From PHAA01 sp034927445 (GTDB lineage Bacteria; Bacillota; Syntrophomonadia; Syntrophomonadales; Syntrophomonadaceae): a stretch of 64,000 nt of DNA. A program made the position numbers and the translations under genes. The stretch lies in the NCBI GenBank assembly GCA_034927445.1, contig JAYFPZ010000042.1, forward strand, positions 7,126 through 71,125, read 5' to 3'. The notes under the pieces were generated by a model, which had not been told where the DNA came from, did not search any database, and was given only the letters and a program-made list of their open reading frames with translations. Of the stretch, positions 36,654 to 45,989 are shown piece by piece. Positions within the stretch are counted from its first letter, which is position 1. Every line of letters begins with the position of its first letter.

Positions 36654-37637
36654 CTAGCTGTTAAAAGGCAAAGCTATAAATTGGACTCCCTCCGCTGCTT
36701 CGGCAGGATTATAGGCGCTGCCTTTATTTACCAGGGTTACCCGTGAATCCAGGGCATATTCCACTTTATCAATCTTGTCCCGGTGGGCCGATAATTTGGC
36801 CAGCAAGGCGGTAACGTCGATTTGAACTTGGCTGATGTCCCGCAGTTCTTCGTCTCTGACCGAATCGTCATGTTTTTTCAAGGCAATATACTTGTCCAAC
36901 TCACCTATATGATAGTCTTTCTCTTTATAGGCCACCCGAAACAGCACCCTGGGTATCTGACCGGCTTTCGAGCGGGAAATGAGGCTCTTGGTCCCTTTCC
37001 ACATGGCCTCCAGCAGCAGATCCACGTCCTCCTCCCGCAAATCGGTATGAACAGCCGCATTTTCATTGATAATGCCATAGAAGTTTATGAGGGAATAGGA
37101 AAGGAAATATTCTTCCCGGAAGGTTGCCTGGCTTTTTTCTTTACCGGAAGCAAAGGCGCCGGTGCCCTTTATATGCATCATATTGACAGCGTGCATGGAA
37201 CGCCCCATCTTAAACTGCGCCGGGCCGGTATAGGTAAGGCTGCCGGCTTCCCCCTTTTTCTTTTCAATGGGAATAGTAGCTCCGAAAAGTCTGACATCAA
37301 TGCATTCATTTAACACATTTTTACTTATGATGGTTTTCATTTCGGCAACTGTCATTTTCTCTTTGTTAAGTTTATTACCCGGCTCATCATACAAAAAATC
37401 CTCAGCCCGCAATTTGGCGTCCTGCAGGTTGTCTTTTTCGTCCCGGATTTCCCGGACAAATATTTCGTAACCTTTGTTTTCATGCAAATAGTCGCGAATC
37501 GTTCTTTTGAGGCGCACATCAGTCACCAGATTGATTCCGGTCTCCTCGTCCAGGCGCGGCTTATTCTCATCCATGGGGTCGCCATTAGGATTGGCATCGG
37601 TAATATCATATAAGAACAGCAGTTCCGATCTATTCAT
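36654..37637 (-). CDS. cas7b: Cas7 backbone of type I-B Cascade (Csh2 family)
   Basis: 327 aa. NRSELLFLYDITDANPNGDP is the Csh2/Cas7 signature; LVTDVRLKRTIRDYL and DVRLFGATIP follow. Polymerises along the spacer part of crRNA. ATG 37635-37637 has GGAGG 9 nt upstream and overlaps the 3' end of cas8b. Confidence 0.95.
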   Translation of the reverse strand: MNRSELLFLYDITDANPNGDPMDENKPRLDEETGINLVTDVRLKRTIRDYLHENKGYEIFVREIRDEKDNLQDAKLRAEDFLYDEPGNKLNKEKMTVAEMKTIISKNVLNECIDVRLFGATIPIEKKKGEAGSLTYTGPAQFKMGRSMHAVNMMHIKGTGAFASGKEKSQATFREEYFLSYSLINFYGIINENAAVHTDLREEDVDLLLEAMWKGTKSLISRSKAGQIPRVLFRVAYKEKDYHIGELDKYIALKKHDDSVRDEELRDISQVQIDVTALLAKLSAHRDKIDKVEYALDSRVTLVNKGSAYNPAEAAEGVQFIALPFNS

Positions 37638-39474
37638 CGTCTTCATCCTCCTTCTTGACTTTGAAATAAGGTATACCGGCTTGATTCTTGGCATCACTAA
37701 GATTCATACCCAAAACAAAATAGAAATTCAGCTCATCAAGCGACATTCCCCAATTATTACCGGCATTCATATAGTACATGCTCGTAACTTTTTCCAGTTG
37801 GATATAGTAGTTCTTTTTATATTCTTCCAATTTTTGCTGAATCTTGGGCAATAGTGCCCGTATATCCGCTTCTTTCATTTTCAAGCCCTTTAACTGGTTT
37901 CTAAAAGGGGTTGCCCCTCTATCTGTGTTTTGTATTGTCAGCAGATGCTGGGCCAGCACTCCCGTCAAGAACACTGCCTTTTTGGCGTCACTATCGATGG
38001 TCGAACTGAATTCCGCAAAAAAGCTTTTAACCCGGAAATCTAAATTCTCTGCCGCCGCCACCACTTCATTTTCCTTATTCATAAAACCCATGTCACCTCC
38101 GATCTCTTTCAATACTCCCAGCTCCTTTAAAAACAATAGGCATATGAAAGCCTGCAGCACGTCGATCTTCATATAACGGCTTTCATTAAAAATTCCTCTC
38201 AGTCTTTCCATGATTAATTCCAGAATATACTGTTTATCAATTCTCTCGTCTTTAAAGGTTTTGTTCACTATTTCCAAAAATCCCTTAACCGTAGGAAACA
38301 GCCGGCGCAAAATTCCATAATGGAAGATAATATCTTGGATCAATTTGGCGCTGAATTTATGGTCTTTAAAAATAAAATGAGCTTCCGCCCTCTGTTTCGC
38401 GGTAAATATAGTCTGAAGGCGGGATGGAAGGATGTCTTCCATTAAAAGCAAGATAATGAATTTGCTGCTCTGCTCCTGGAAGAATAAAAATTTCAATGAA
38501 ACAGTATCTCCTGTGTCTTTAAGCAAGCCAAGTATGTCATCTTCCTCGGTCACTAATCTCTCCCCTTGGGACAAAGTTACTTTTCCTTCAGTTTCCTGCC
38601 GAAAACTGTGATAGATGGTCATGATGTTATCCAGCACATCCGTATTTTTGTAAACGGTCTCGGGAATCAGGTAGTACCTAAGGCCGGCAAATCTGAATTC
38701 CAATAGTTGCTGCATATAGGCCGCCCCTTCATTTAGCTGCAGCAGGCATTCAAAACAGAGAGGGAAATTCTTATAGCCCTGTTCCTTCTTCATGCCTCCG
38801 GCAATGTAACCGGGCTTGTCCAGGGAATAAAAAGTAATCGGGGAAGCATTGCCAAAAACCTTGGATTTTTTGTTGCACAGGCAACAGGTTCCGTCATTGG
38901 ATATTTCATCATATTTTTCCTGGCTGGATTCCAGCAAATATGATATTAAGTCCTCCATATCGCCCAAATACTTTTTTTGTCCATCCTGGTAGAAAATCAG
39001 GGTTATAAAGCCTCCGTCTTCATATTGCATCCTTAATCCAACCAGGTCGTTTTCTATCCTTTTCTGGTCCTTAATAAAAGCTGCATACAAACTGGCCAGG
39101 AAGGCACTCCTTTTTAACCACTCCGAATGCTCCTTCTTAAAACGATCAAACCACTTCTCAATCCGGTTTTCAAAAGCCTTTCTGACATCTTCTTCCTTGC
39201 TCCCCGCAATTCTGGCAGTGGGCATATAATGGGCACCCTGCGGCGCCTTTTCACGGTACAGATACTGTAAAGTTTTGTTCTTATCCCAGTCCTCTATGCT
39301 TACATCTTTATAACACACCCCAGCTTCGGTCACCTCAAAGTTGATTGCATAGGCCTTGGCATAATTTCCCCCTTTATTAACTTCATCTAATAACATCTCA
39401 ACCAGATTATCAGTGGCGTTTATCCCCTTCTGTTGGAAACTGTATTCCCCTATGTCACGTAAAGCTTCAATCAT
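37630..39474 (-). CDS. cas8b: Cas8b large subunit of type I-B Cascade (Csh1 family)
   Basis: 614 aa. MIEALRDIGEYSFQQKG is the Csh1/Cas8b1 N-terminus; a zinc-finger-like motif CCLCNKKSKVFG ... FPLCFECLLQLN lies near 200-250. Recognises the PAM and starts target melting. ATG has GGAGG 8 nt upstream. First gene of the I-B half, 65 bp after cmr6, so probably transcribed with the III-B genes. Confidence 0.93.
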   Translation of the reverse strand: MIEALRDIGEYSFQQKGINATDNLVEMLLDEVNKGGNYAKAYAINFEVTEAGVCYKDVSIEDWDKNKTLQYLYREKAPQGAHYMPTARIAGSKEEDVRKAFENRIEKWFDRFKKEHSEWLKRSAFLASLYAAFIKDQKRIENDLVGLRMQYEDGGFITLIFYQDGQKKYLGDMEDLISYLLESSQEKYDEISNDGTCCLCNKKSKVFGNASPITFYSLDKPGYIAGGMKKEQGYKNFPLCFECLLQLNEGAAYMQQLLEFRFAGLRYYLIPETVYKNTDVLDNIMTIYHSFRQETEGKVTLSQGERLVTEEDDILGLLKDTGDTVSLKFLFFQEQSSKFIILLLMEDILPSRLQTIFTAKQRAEAHFIFKDHKFSAKLIQDIIFHYGILRRLFPTVKGFLEIVNKTFKDERIDKQYILELIMERLRGIFNESRYMKIDVLQAFICLLFLKELGVLKEIGGDMGFMNKENEVVAAAENLDFRVKSFFAEFSSTIDSDAKKAVFLTGVLAQHLLTIQNTDRGATPFRNQLKGLKMKEADIRALLPKIQQKLEEYKKNYYIQLEKVTSMYYMNAGNNWGMSLDELNFYFVLGMNLSDAKNQAGIPYFKVKKEDEDDE

Positions 39475-39539
39475 GGTCTCACCTCCTTTGTGTTGATTAA
39501 TTAGATTCTTCATTATTTGTCTGAGTCTATGCTATGGCC

Positions 39540-40664
39540 TTAAGCTTCACTCAAAATTTGTTTTACTTTCACGATCTTTTTACTCTGTTTCTGCGATTGC
39601 TTTCCATGCCATTTATCATTTTTTATCCAAGTTTCCTTTAAAAATATTGCGGTTGATTGCCGGTCATGCAGTTCCATAGCCTCCAATTCTTGACACAAAG
39701 CGGTTAGATCTTGTTCTAACTCTGAAGACCACGGTTTTTGCCCAAGAAAATATAACCTTCTCTCCAACTCTGATTTGTTAGCCAATAACATGTTTTCTTT
39801 GTTTTCTTTAATAAGCTTGATATTTTCCATCATCTGTTTAACTCCATACTCTGAGTCAAAATATCCATAGCCCAAATTGGTTTTTGCTCCCACCCCTAAA
39901 TCGCATACAATCTTGCGAAATAGACGCAACTTTTGCTCGGCCAGCAAGCCTTTTACTTTATTACTACTATCCCGCAGGTCAAAACTAAAGCGCCAGACCA
40001 CCCCGGGCAGAACCTTAAGGAATTTAATCGGTTTGGGATTTTTAAGCAAATTAGGATAGTGCGGAGTAATGTAATCATCACCTAAAAAATTGTTTTGCAC
40101 TCCATCTACATATCCAATCCGGGCATCATAAAAAATATCCCGTTTATAAATGGATAGGTTTTTGCCATCGGCTTCACCATCAAATATTTCCTTTTTAATA
40201 TTACCTATATCTTCAATGCTTTTATCATGAATATTTAACTGCTTCAGAAGTTCATCAATATAATCATTGTGGTCAAAGGCACTGCGCAAAATCCCTTTTA
40301 CCGCAGATCCGGGAATCGCTGGCAATCCGCTGGTATAATCGAAATAGAAGCCCAATTTTAAAATGGTATTGCTCGGATCGTTATTACTATCGTTGGCATT
40401 CGATCCCCCAAATTCCCCAACTTCATGATTATAACCGGCGCCTATGAGCAAGCCAGGATAGGTGGTCTTAAAATCCAGCTTATAAATACCCGGGGTATTA
40501 AGTCTATCTTGCAGGTCATTATATTCGGAAAGCTTCCGTTCTAATATCTGCCTGTTTTTTTCTATAATTTCTTTGCCTAGCTGCGCACTATCAATATCTA
40601 AATTAAAGTAGTCGTAGCTATAATAATCTTTGTTAAATAAATACCCAATATTAGGCTGAGGCAT
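39540..40664 (-). CDS. cmr6: Cmr6 subunit of the type III-B complex
   Basis: 374 aa RAMP protein. Glycine-rich loop and family core in TYPGLLIGAGYNHEVG, GLPAIPGSAVKGILRSAF, and LGVGAKTNLGYGYF near the end. Caps the crRNA 3' region in the Cmr complex. ATG 40662-40664 follows GGAGG by 9 nt and overlaps cmr5 by 14 bp. The N-terminal 80 residues and charged tail are longer than some relatives. Confidence 0.93.
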   Translation of the reverse strand: MPQPNIGYLFNKDYYSYDYFNLDIDSAQLGKEIIEKNRQILERKLSEYNDLQDRLNTPGIYKLDFKTTYPGLLIGAGYNHEVGEFGGSNANDSNNDPSNTILKLGFYFDYTSGLPAIPGSAVKGILRSAFDHNDYIDELLKQLNIHDKSIEDIGNIKKEIFDGEADGKNLSIYKRDIFYDARIGYVDGVQNNFLGDDYITPHYPNLLKNPKPIKFLKVLPGVVWRFSFDLRDSSNKVKGLLAEQKLRLFRKIVCDLGVGAKTNLGYGYFDSEYGVKQMMENIKLIKENKENMLLANKSELERRLYFLGQKPWSSELEQDLTALCQELEAMELHDRQSTAIFLKETWIKNDKWHGKQSQKQSKKIVKVKQILSEA

Positions 40665-41046
40665 TATCATCCGCCTCCTTCTCCGTAAATTCAAAGGTAC
40701 GCATGGCTAGTTTAAGCGCTACCGCTGCCGCCATAATTTTATCTTTTATTTCGGCTCTGTCCTGTTGTCTGTCGTTTACGTAAACCATAAGCGATTGATG
40801 ATTATGACCATCTTCATCTATAATGTACAGAATGGCCTTCATCAAGCTATTGCGTTTCTTTTTGGCCTCACCCTGATCTTGATAAAACGCTATCGCCGGC
40901 AGAAGTCCATTGGTTATAATAGCAGCCCCAAAGGAAGCAATATATCCTTTAAATTCTTTAGGAATAAGCCCTTTAGACATAATTTCACAAGACTCTAAAG
41001 CAACCAATGCCTTGGGGATATAGTCTTCCACCTGTTTTTTACGCAT
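40651..41046 (-). CDS. cmr5: Cmr5 small subunit of the type III-B complex
   Basis: About 131 aa, all-helical: MRKKQVEDYIPKALVAL then KGYIASFGAAIITNGLLPAI, the Cmr5 family core. Binds target RNA in the complex filament. ATG 41044-41046 follows GGCAGGTG and overlaps cmr4 by 8 bp. Confidence 0.92.
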   Translation of the reverse strand: MRKKQVEDYIPKALVALESCEIMSKGLIPKEFKGYIASFGAAIITNGLLPAIAFYQDQGEAKKKRNSLMKAILYIIDEDGHNHQSLMVYVNDRQQDRAEIKDKIMAAAVALKLAMRTFEFTEKEADDNASA

Positions 41047-41881
41047 CAGAATCACCTGCCTTAGCGCATATATCGAATATTTTAATGTAGCCATAGCCCA
41101 CTGTCGCATTAGCTCCAACCTGCATATAATCGGCTCCTGTTAATATTTGATTGAATGCGGTTTGGAATCTCGCGCCTTGATATAAACCAAAATAAAAACG
41201 GCTCTCCCTCGGGACTATCTCTTCGTACCAAAGGTTAACGCTTTCACCGTTATTCAATTTATTGCGTGCTATAACCGGCAGTTCCTTTACATATTCTTTA
41301 AATTCTTTATCTGTGAATAAAACCAGATCGGCGCCAAAAACATGTTCAAGAGCATCTTGATTTTGGAATTCACACTCTTTAAAATGGACTGGCAGGCCTT
41401 CAATGTTATCATCAGCGTTTTTCTTTGTAAAAGCCAGAATCTTGGCCTCGCCTTCGTTATCAATCGTAAACGGTAATTCCTTCATCATTTGTTCCAGATC
41501 TTTTTTAAACGAAATATCAATTTGTAAAAACGCTGCCAATTCAAGCAATTCTCTGATAATCATCGGGCAAGTAGCCATGTAGAAGGGTTTTTGCCTGCCC
41601 CTGACCGGTATGCTCAACAGGTGGCCGTCCAAAAAACGATACTGCCCGGCTGATTCGCTATTACCGAAAATATTTTTAAGCATATCATCGCTTACTATAT
41701 TTTCTTGTTCTTGCTGAAATCTGCTATAATGCAGCAAAGCTCCTTTAAGGCTGGATGCATGAATGACAGGTACTTCCGTCAAAGCATCCCGCTGCACTTG
41801 ATTGTCGATAATATTATAGTCGGCCTGTCCATCCCCCACATGCATGTTGGTTAAAGCCCTTATGATATAGATTTTATTCAC
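41039..41881 (-). CDS. cmr4: Cmr4 backbone and RNA-cleaving subunit of type III-B
   Basis: 280 aa. RAMP protein with Asp26 in IIDNQVQRD, matching the position of the target-RNA-cleaving Asp in studied Cmr4. VIHASSLKGALLHYS is the glycine-loop region, and GANATVGYGYIKI closes the fold. GTG start follows GAGGCGATTGTA. So target RNA cleavage is likely intact. Confidence 0.95.
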   Translation of the reverse strand: MNKIYIIRALTNMHVGDGQADYNIIDNQVQRDALTEVPVIHASSLKGALLHYSRFQQEQENIVSDDMLKNIFGNSESAGQYRFLDGHLLSIPVRGRQKPFYMATCPMIIRELLELAAFLQIDISFKKDLEQMMKELPFTIDNEGEAKILAFTKKNADDNIEGLPVHFKECEFQNQDALEHVFGADLVLFTDKEFKEYVKELPVIARNKLNNGESVNLWYEEIVPRESRFYFGLYQGARFQTAFNQILTGADYMQVGANATVGYGYIKIFDICAKAGDSDA

Positions 41882-41906
41882 TACAATCGCCTCCCCTTTT
41901 TTAATC

Positions 41907-43016
41907 CTAATTGGCTATGTTGTATCCGATCTGAACCAAGCTGGTAAAAGACGCTATACGCTTTCTGAGTTTTTCAGGTTCTTTTGTATATAATACCGAC
42001 CCTCGTTGCAGCAGGCTGTATTTGTATTCAACCTTGCGATGCGTGGCGTTGATATCTTTTTTATCTTTCGTCTTATCGGTCGTCTTCCAATCCTGCATAT
42101 TGCGGAAATCGATGTTCTGGCTGATGGTAAAGTCAATATAATCAAATTGGTTGTTATCGCCCAGCCAAGTGTCGCTCCATAGAATAACCCGGTCTGCGGC
42201 GGCAGGCAATAGAATGTCTGCAAAACACCGATCCGTTTCTTCTGTTTGCATGGCAAAAACGCTCCTTTCCCCGCCCAGGAAAACCATACTGCTTGTCGGC
42301 AGCTCAAAACCAAGTTCGACAATAAAAGCGAAACGATATGGGCTTCGTAAATTATAATAGCTGTATTTAAAAAAGCTCTCCCGTTCGGTGGGGCCGGAAG
42401 CAATCTTTTTTATACCGATGCGCTCTTCGTGAGTAAAAATACTTGATTCTTTCATGACACAGTTAGAACTCTTATTACCCCGGTTTATTTCCCACCAAAG
42501 TCCATATTCCCAATTTTTAGGCTTATAATTATCCGGCAAGTTAATCTCCCGGCAATCATCCATTAAAACCAGTGTTTTTTCCTGGTTCATTTTTAAAGGG
42601 GTATATTTTTTACCGCAGTTTTTCTTTTCTTGCTGATGATCAAACGGTAAAGGCAGGTAATAGTTGTCCGTATCTGTATTAATCAAAAAACAAGGGGAAA
42701 TATTATAAATCAGCCCAAAGTCCTGCCGGTCATCAGAATCTTTCATACTAAAACTATCCGGTCCAATCCAACTATTCATCTTGTCTCTATCTTCAGCGCT
42801 ATAGCCAAAATACTCTCTCAATCTGAAATTATTGTCAGTCTGCTTGGCTTGACACGTCAGTATTTCCTTTCTAAGCATGCCTAAAATAGAAGTCTGCTGC
42901 GGCAGCAGATTGGAGTGAACTATGTACTGCTCATTTTTGCCGGGAGTATAGCCAAATACCTTTTCATTGCCGAAAAAATACGGTGCCAGGGGTTTTAAAG
43001 TTACCAGGTACTTCAT
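41907..43016 (-). CDS. cmr3: Cmr3 (Cas5-like) subunit of type III-B
   Basis: 369 aa. KPLAPYFFGNEKVFGY and LPQQTSILGMLRKEIL fit Cmr3; VFLGGERSVFAMQ follows. Binds the crRNA 5' tag next to Cas10. ATG overlaps the cas10 stop (TAATG). Confidence 0.92.
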   Translation of the reverse strand: MKYLVTLKPLAPYFFGNEKVFGYTPGKNEQYIVHSNLLPQQTSILGMLRKEILTCQAKQTDNNFRLREYFGYSAEDRDKMNSWIGPDSFSMKDSDDRQDFGLIYNISPCFLINTDTDNYYLPLPFDHQQEKKNCGKKYTPLKMNQEKTLVLMDDCREINLPDNYKPKNWEYGLWWEINRGNKSSNCVMKESSIFTHEERIGIKKIASGPTERESFFKYSYYNLRSPYRFAFIVELGFELPTSSMVFLGGERSVFAMQTEETDRCFADILLPAAADRVILWSDTWLGDNNQFDYIDFTISQNIDFRNMQDWKTTDKTKDKKDINATHRKVEYKYSLLQRGSVLYTKEPEKLRKRIASFTSLVQIGYNIAN

Positions 43017-44836
43017 TAATCATCACCTTCTTCCTGAAAGAACTTGATCATCTGCAAACAGCCAACCGTTTGGTTAATAACAGTATCTGCATCAGTTCTT
43101 TCGCACCCATTGCCTGAGACAGGTTCTTTTGGCCAAAATAATTCCGAATCAATGGCACAGATCAACTTTTTGACTGATTGCAGATATTCTTTTATAGGGA
43201 GATGCTGATGGATTATTTCATCAAAGTTATTATTAAAATAATTCTCCAGCCTGGTTTCTCTGGTTTCACGAGCCCCGTCTTTGATTAACAGAATCTCATT
43301 CAAGATAGTCCGGTCAATTCCTATTTTGTGAAGCAATCCTTTAAGGAATTTTTCTTGTTTGGGGGATGACTCATCGGGAAACGAGGCTCGCAGAATCTCT
43401 TGAAAGTGTTGATACCCCTGTGAATCCTGGTTAAATATGATGGTGGAACTGCTGCCGCTATGCTTAACCAGATTTACTCCTATTGCATTCTTTTCAGCTT
43501 CTTTACTATGCAAAAACACCTTGTTATCTTTGGCTTTATGCAGACAAGAGTCGGCTTGTTTTAAACTTTCATATAAGGGATAACTATAATACCCCATAGC
43601 AACACCAAAAGACAGACTCATCTGTGAATCGTTATCACAATCATTATCTAATTTTAAGCTGTTTCGGAAGCACGCAGACAGATCGTTGATCAAATCAAAT
43701 ATAGTTTTGGCTGTCTTTTTCTTCGACAGAACCGGGGCAATAAACAGCAGGTCGTCTCCGCCAATATAAATTGGCCTGCCGCCATAGTTCTCAATCTCGT
43801 CCAGAGCGATCTGTCCAAACCGGAATAATTGTCTGGATAAATTGCGGATTTGGTCACCTTCCGCTGATGTAAAGCTGGAAATGCGGGTGCCTACTCCGTC
43901 CCCGTCCGCCTTAACCACTGCCACGTATTTAAAGGCTTTATTTTTATAGTTTCGGTCTTTCATTATGGTGAAAAAGTTTGTTTGCCGAGAGAAAATAGTT
44001 CGCTCTAGCTCTGTCATGAAACTGCGATCTCCGCTGTCTTTATTCTCCTCCAGCCAGTCTTCCAACAGCTGCATCTCAGACTCATCCAGCAAGTTTAACA
44101 GACCAGAGTAAGGCATTTTATTTTTGGTTGGGTCTGATAGCTTTTTATGCAATTCCTGCTTTACCTGATTCTGCGCTTCAATTTCAATAACGGTGATATC
44201 CGCGCCGCTCCCTCCGGCGGCAATATGGTGCAGCAAAGGCAAGGGCTCTTTGGGATCGGGGCCAAAAGCATCAGTATATAAAAAACTTTTCTTTATATTT
44301 TTATTCTGTAATAGCTGAGCCAAATAATTGTGTTTTTCACAGGGAACTGACCGAGCGCATAATTCCAGCGCATCTAAACGCTTATTCACCTCTTCCACGA
44401 TTTTACAACCATTGGTGTCATCATACAGCACCGCGTAAATTCTAAAGTATTGTTTTATGTAGCTTAATATATTATCTTTTTTTCCCGGTAATATCTTAAC
44501 GATTCCACCGGCTATCTCTTCCAGCGTTTGATCACGTGCTGCGCGTAATTTTTCTAAAGGATTTTCCAAGTTGTCGTTTACTTTGAGAATAAATCGATCG
44601 GGGAACAATCCGGCTTTATTATATCCGCTAAGCGGAGGGTCCTCTAAATGATCGGGGATATAAGGAACCAGATACTCACTGCCCAATATGTTTTCATTTT
44701 CAAGTTTAAGCATTTTTATTATCATCTTCATCAGATAAGAAAATATATAGCTGCTGCCCCAAAGCTCCCCGGTACTCCGGGCGGCTGCGATCGTCCGGTA
44801 GATCGGTCCAATGGTAACCCCTATATATTTAGCCAT
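43016..44836 (-). CDS. cas10: Cas10/Cmr2 with active cyclase and no HD domain
   Basis: 606 aa. The protein begins directly with the D1/palm part (VTIGPIYRTIAAARSTGELW), so the usual N-terminal HD nuclease is absent. The second palm has metal Asps in VKADGDGVG and an intact GGDD at about 359-362 (YIGGDDLLFI). It should therefore make nucleotide second messengers on target RNA binding but not cut DNA. HD-less Cas10 with a CorA-type neighbour is the arrangement shown in Bacteroides fragilis to make SAM-AMP; whether this enzyme uses SAM is inference. ATG 44834-44836 overlaps cmr1 by 8 bp. Confidence 0.93.
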   Translation of the reverse strand: MAKYIGVTIGPIYRTIAAARSTGELWGSSYIFSYLMKMIIKMLKLENENILGSEYLVPYIPDHLEDPPLSGYNKAGLFPDRFILKVNDNLENPLEKLRAARDQTLEEIAGGIVKILPGKKDNILSYIKQYFRIYAVLYDDTNGCKIVEEVNKRLDALELCARSVPCEKHNYLAQLLQNKNIKKSFLYTDAFGPDPKEPLPLLHHIAAGGSGADITVIEIEAQNQVKQELHKKLSDPTKNKMPYSGLLNLLDESEMQLLEDWLEENKDSGDRSFMTELERTIFSRQTNFFTIMKDRNYKNKAFKYVAVVKADGDGVGTRISSFTSAEGDQIRNLSRQLFRFGQIALDEIENYGGRPIYIGGDDLLFIAPVLSKKKTAKTIFDLINDLSACFRNSLKLDNDCDNDSQMSLSFGVAMGYYSYPLYESLKQADSCLHKAKDNKVFLHSKEAEKNAIGVNLVKHSGSSSTIIFNQDSQGYQHFQEILRASFPDESSPKQEKFLKGLLHKIGIDRTILNEILLIKDGARETRETRLENYFNNNFDEIIHQHLPIKEYLQSVKKLICAIDSELFWPKEPVSGNGCERTDADTVINQTVGCLQMIKFFQEEGDD

Positions 44837-45989
44837 TGTTGTCACCTACCTTTACTATTGACTGCTGCTTAGCGCGTCTAAGCTCATTTTCGAAACGATT
44901 ATTTGCTTCAGTAGTCTCAAGCTCATCGTTAAAATAATCGGCAAAAGCAAATAAGAACTTAGGCAGATCAAATCTATCTGGAGTACTGATATTTTCAGTA
45001 TGCGAACCGTCGGAAAAAGAAAATACTTTAGAAAATATTCCTGGCGGCATGTTTTCAGGTACTAATGCCAAATATTTTCCAACAATCTTAAATGTTATTG
45101 GAGACCTAAAACGCTGTATTTCAGTATTTTTATAGGAAATATTTTTTTTGGCTGCTCTAAAATTAATCCCTTCGCATGCTCCCAGCATAGCCCGAACATA
45201 TTGTTTTTCATTCCCATCGTCCACTATCGGTGGTTGAAAAAACTTCTCCTTTATAAACCTCTTCTCATTTCCAATGCCTCTAGCATTCATATAGTTAAAT
45301 AAAAAGGAACGATGATAGCTGGCTTCTTGATGTTTTTCCTTGTTTTCAGGAAAATTAAGTCCTGATTTCATAAGCGGATAAATGACGGCAATGTGGTCCA
45401 TCATAGTCTTAAAATTTTTATGATCGTATTCAATATAAACAAATTGCGGTCTTACTTTTTTTAAAATCGAAATATACTGCTCTTCTTTATCCCAGCTAAA
45501 AAATGACCCGAATCCTTTGCTTTGTCTGGTTCCAAAATTTGTAACCGCAAGAAAATTATCAATATTTTCAGCTATTATCTCCATAATATTTTTAGTGCTC
45601 TGCTGCGTTTCTATCTTGGTATGATTCAGGGAGAAAAAATCAAGCCAAATCTCTTCCCGGTGTTTAACGGTTTGAATAGGTTGGCCAAGTTTACCCATAT
45701 TGCCAAAATATAATGAATTATGCGGTTTATCAATTTCATTTTGAGATTTGGCAAGTATCCTAACCTTGTAATCAAAAGATTTTTTTGCCCTATAATCCTG
45801 CTCAGTCTTGCCAGATTTATATCCCAACAACAATTTTTTGTAGACGTCAAAGTCTTTTAAAACCTCTTCAATTAGAAACCGGTCCAGCTTAGGTTTTAAT
45901 TCACTAGCTCGAAGAGTAGCCCCTTCCTGGTAGGCTTGAAAGTGAATCAACGGTGTATGCTGTTTAAGCTTTACGCGCAGTTTAGCCAC
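44829..45989 (-). CDS. cmr1: Cmr1-like RAMP subunit of type III-B
   Basis: About 386 aa. Starts KLRVKLKQHTPLIHFQ and has TNFGTRQSKGFGSFFSW (the glycine-rich loop of RAMPs) and PITFKIVGKYLALVP. The N-terminal TPLIHF ... GATLRASELKPKLDRFL segment matches Cmr1-like proteins of CorA-linked loci better than classical Cmr1, in my judgement. GTG 45987-45989 follows AAGGGG by 8 nt and overlaps corA by 8 bp. Confidence 0.8.
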   Translation of the reverse strand: MAKLRVKLKQHTPLIHFQAYQEGATLRASELKPKLDRFLIEEVLKDFDVYKKLLLGYKSGKTEQDYRAKKSFDYKVRILAKSQNEIDKPHNSLYFGNMGKLGQPIQTVKHREEIWLDFFSLNHTKIETQQSTKNIMEIIAENIDNFLAVTNFGTRQSKGFGSFFSWDKEEQYISILKKVRPQFVYIEYDHKNFKTMMDHIAVIYPLMKSGLNFPENKEKHQEASYHRSFLFNYMNARGIGNEKRFIKEKFFQPPIVDDGNEKQYVRAMLGACEGINFRAAKKNISYKNTEIQRFRSPITFKIVGKYLALVPENMPPGIFSKVFSFSDGSHTENISTPDRFDLPKFLFAFADYFNDELETTEANNRFENELRRAKQQSIVKVGDNNG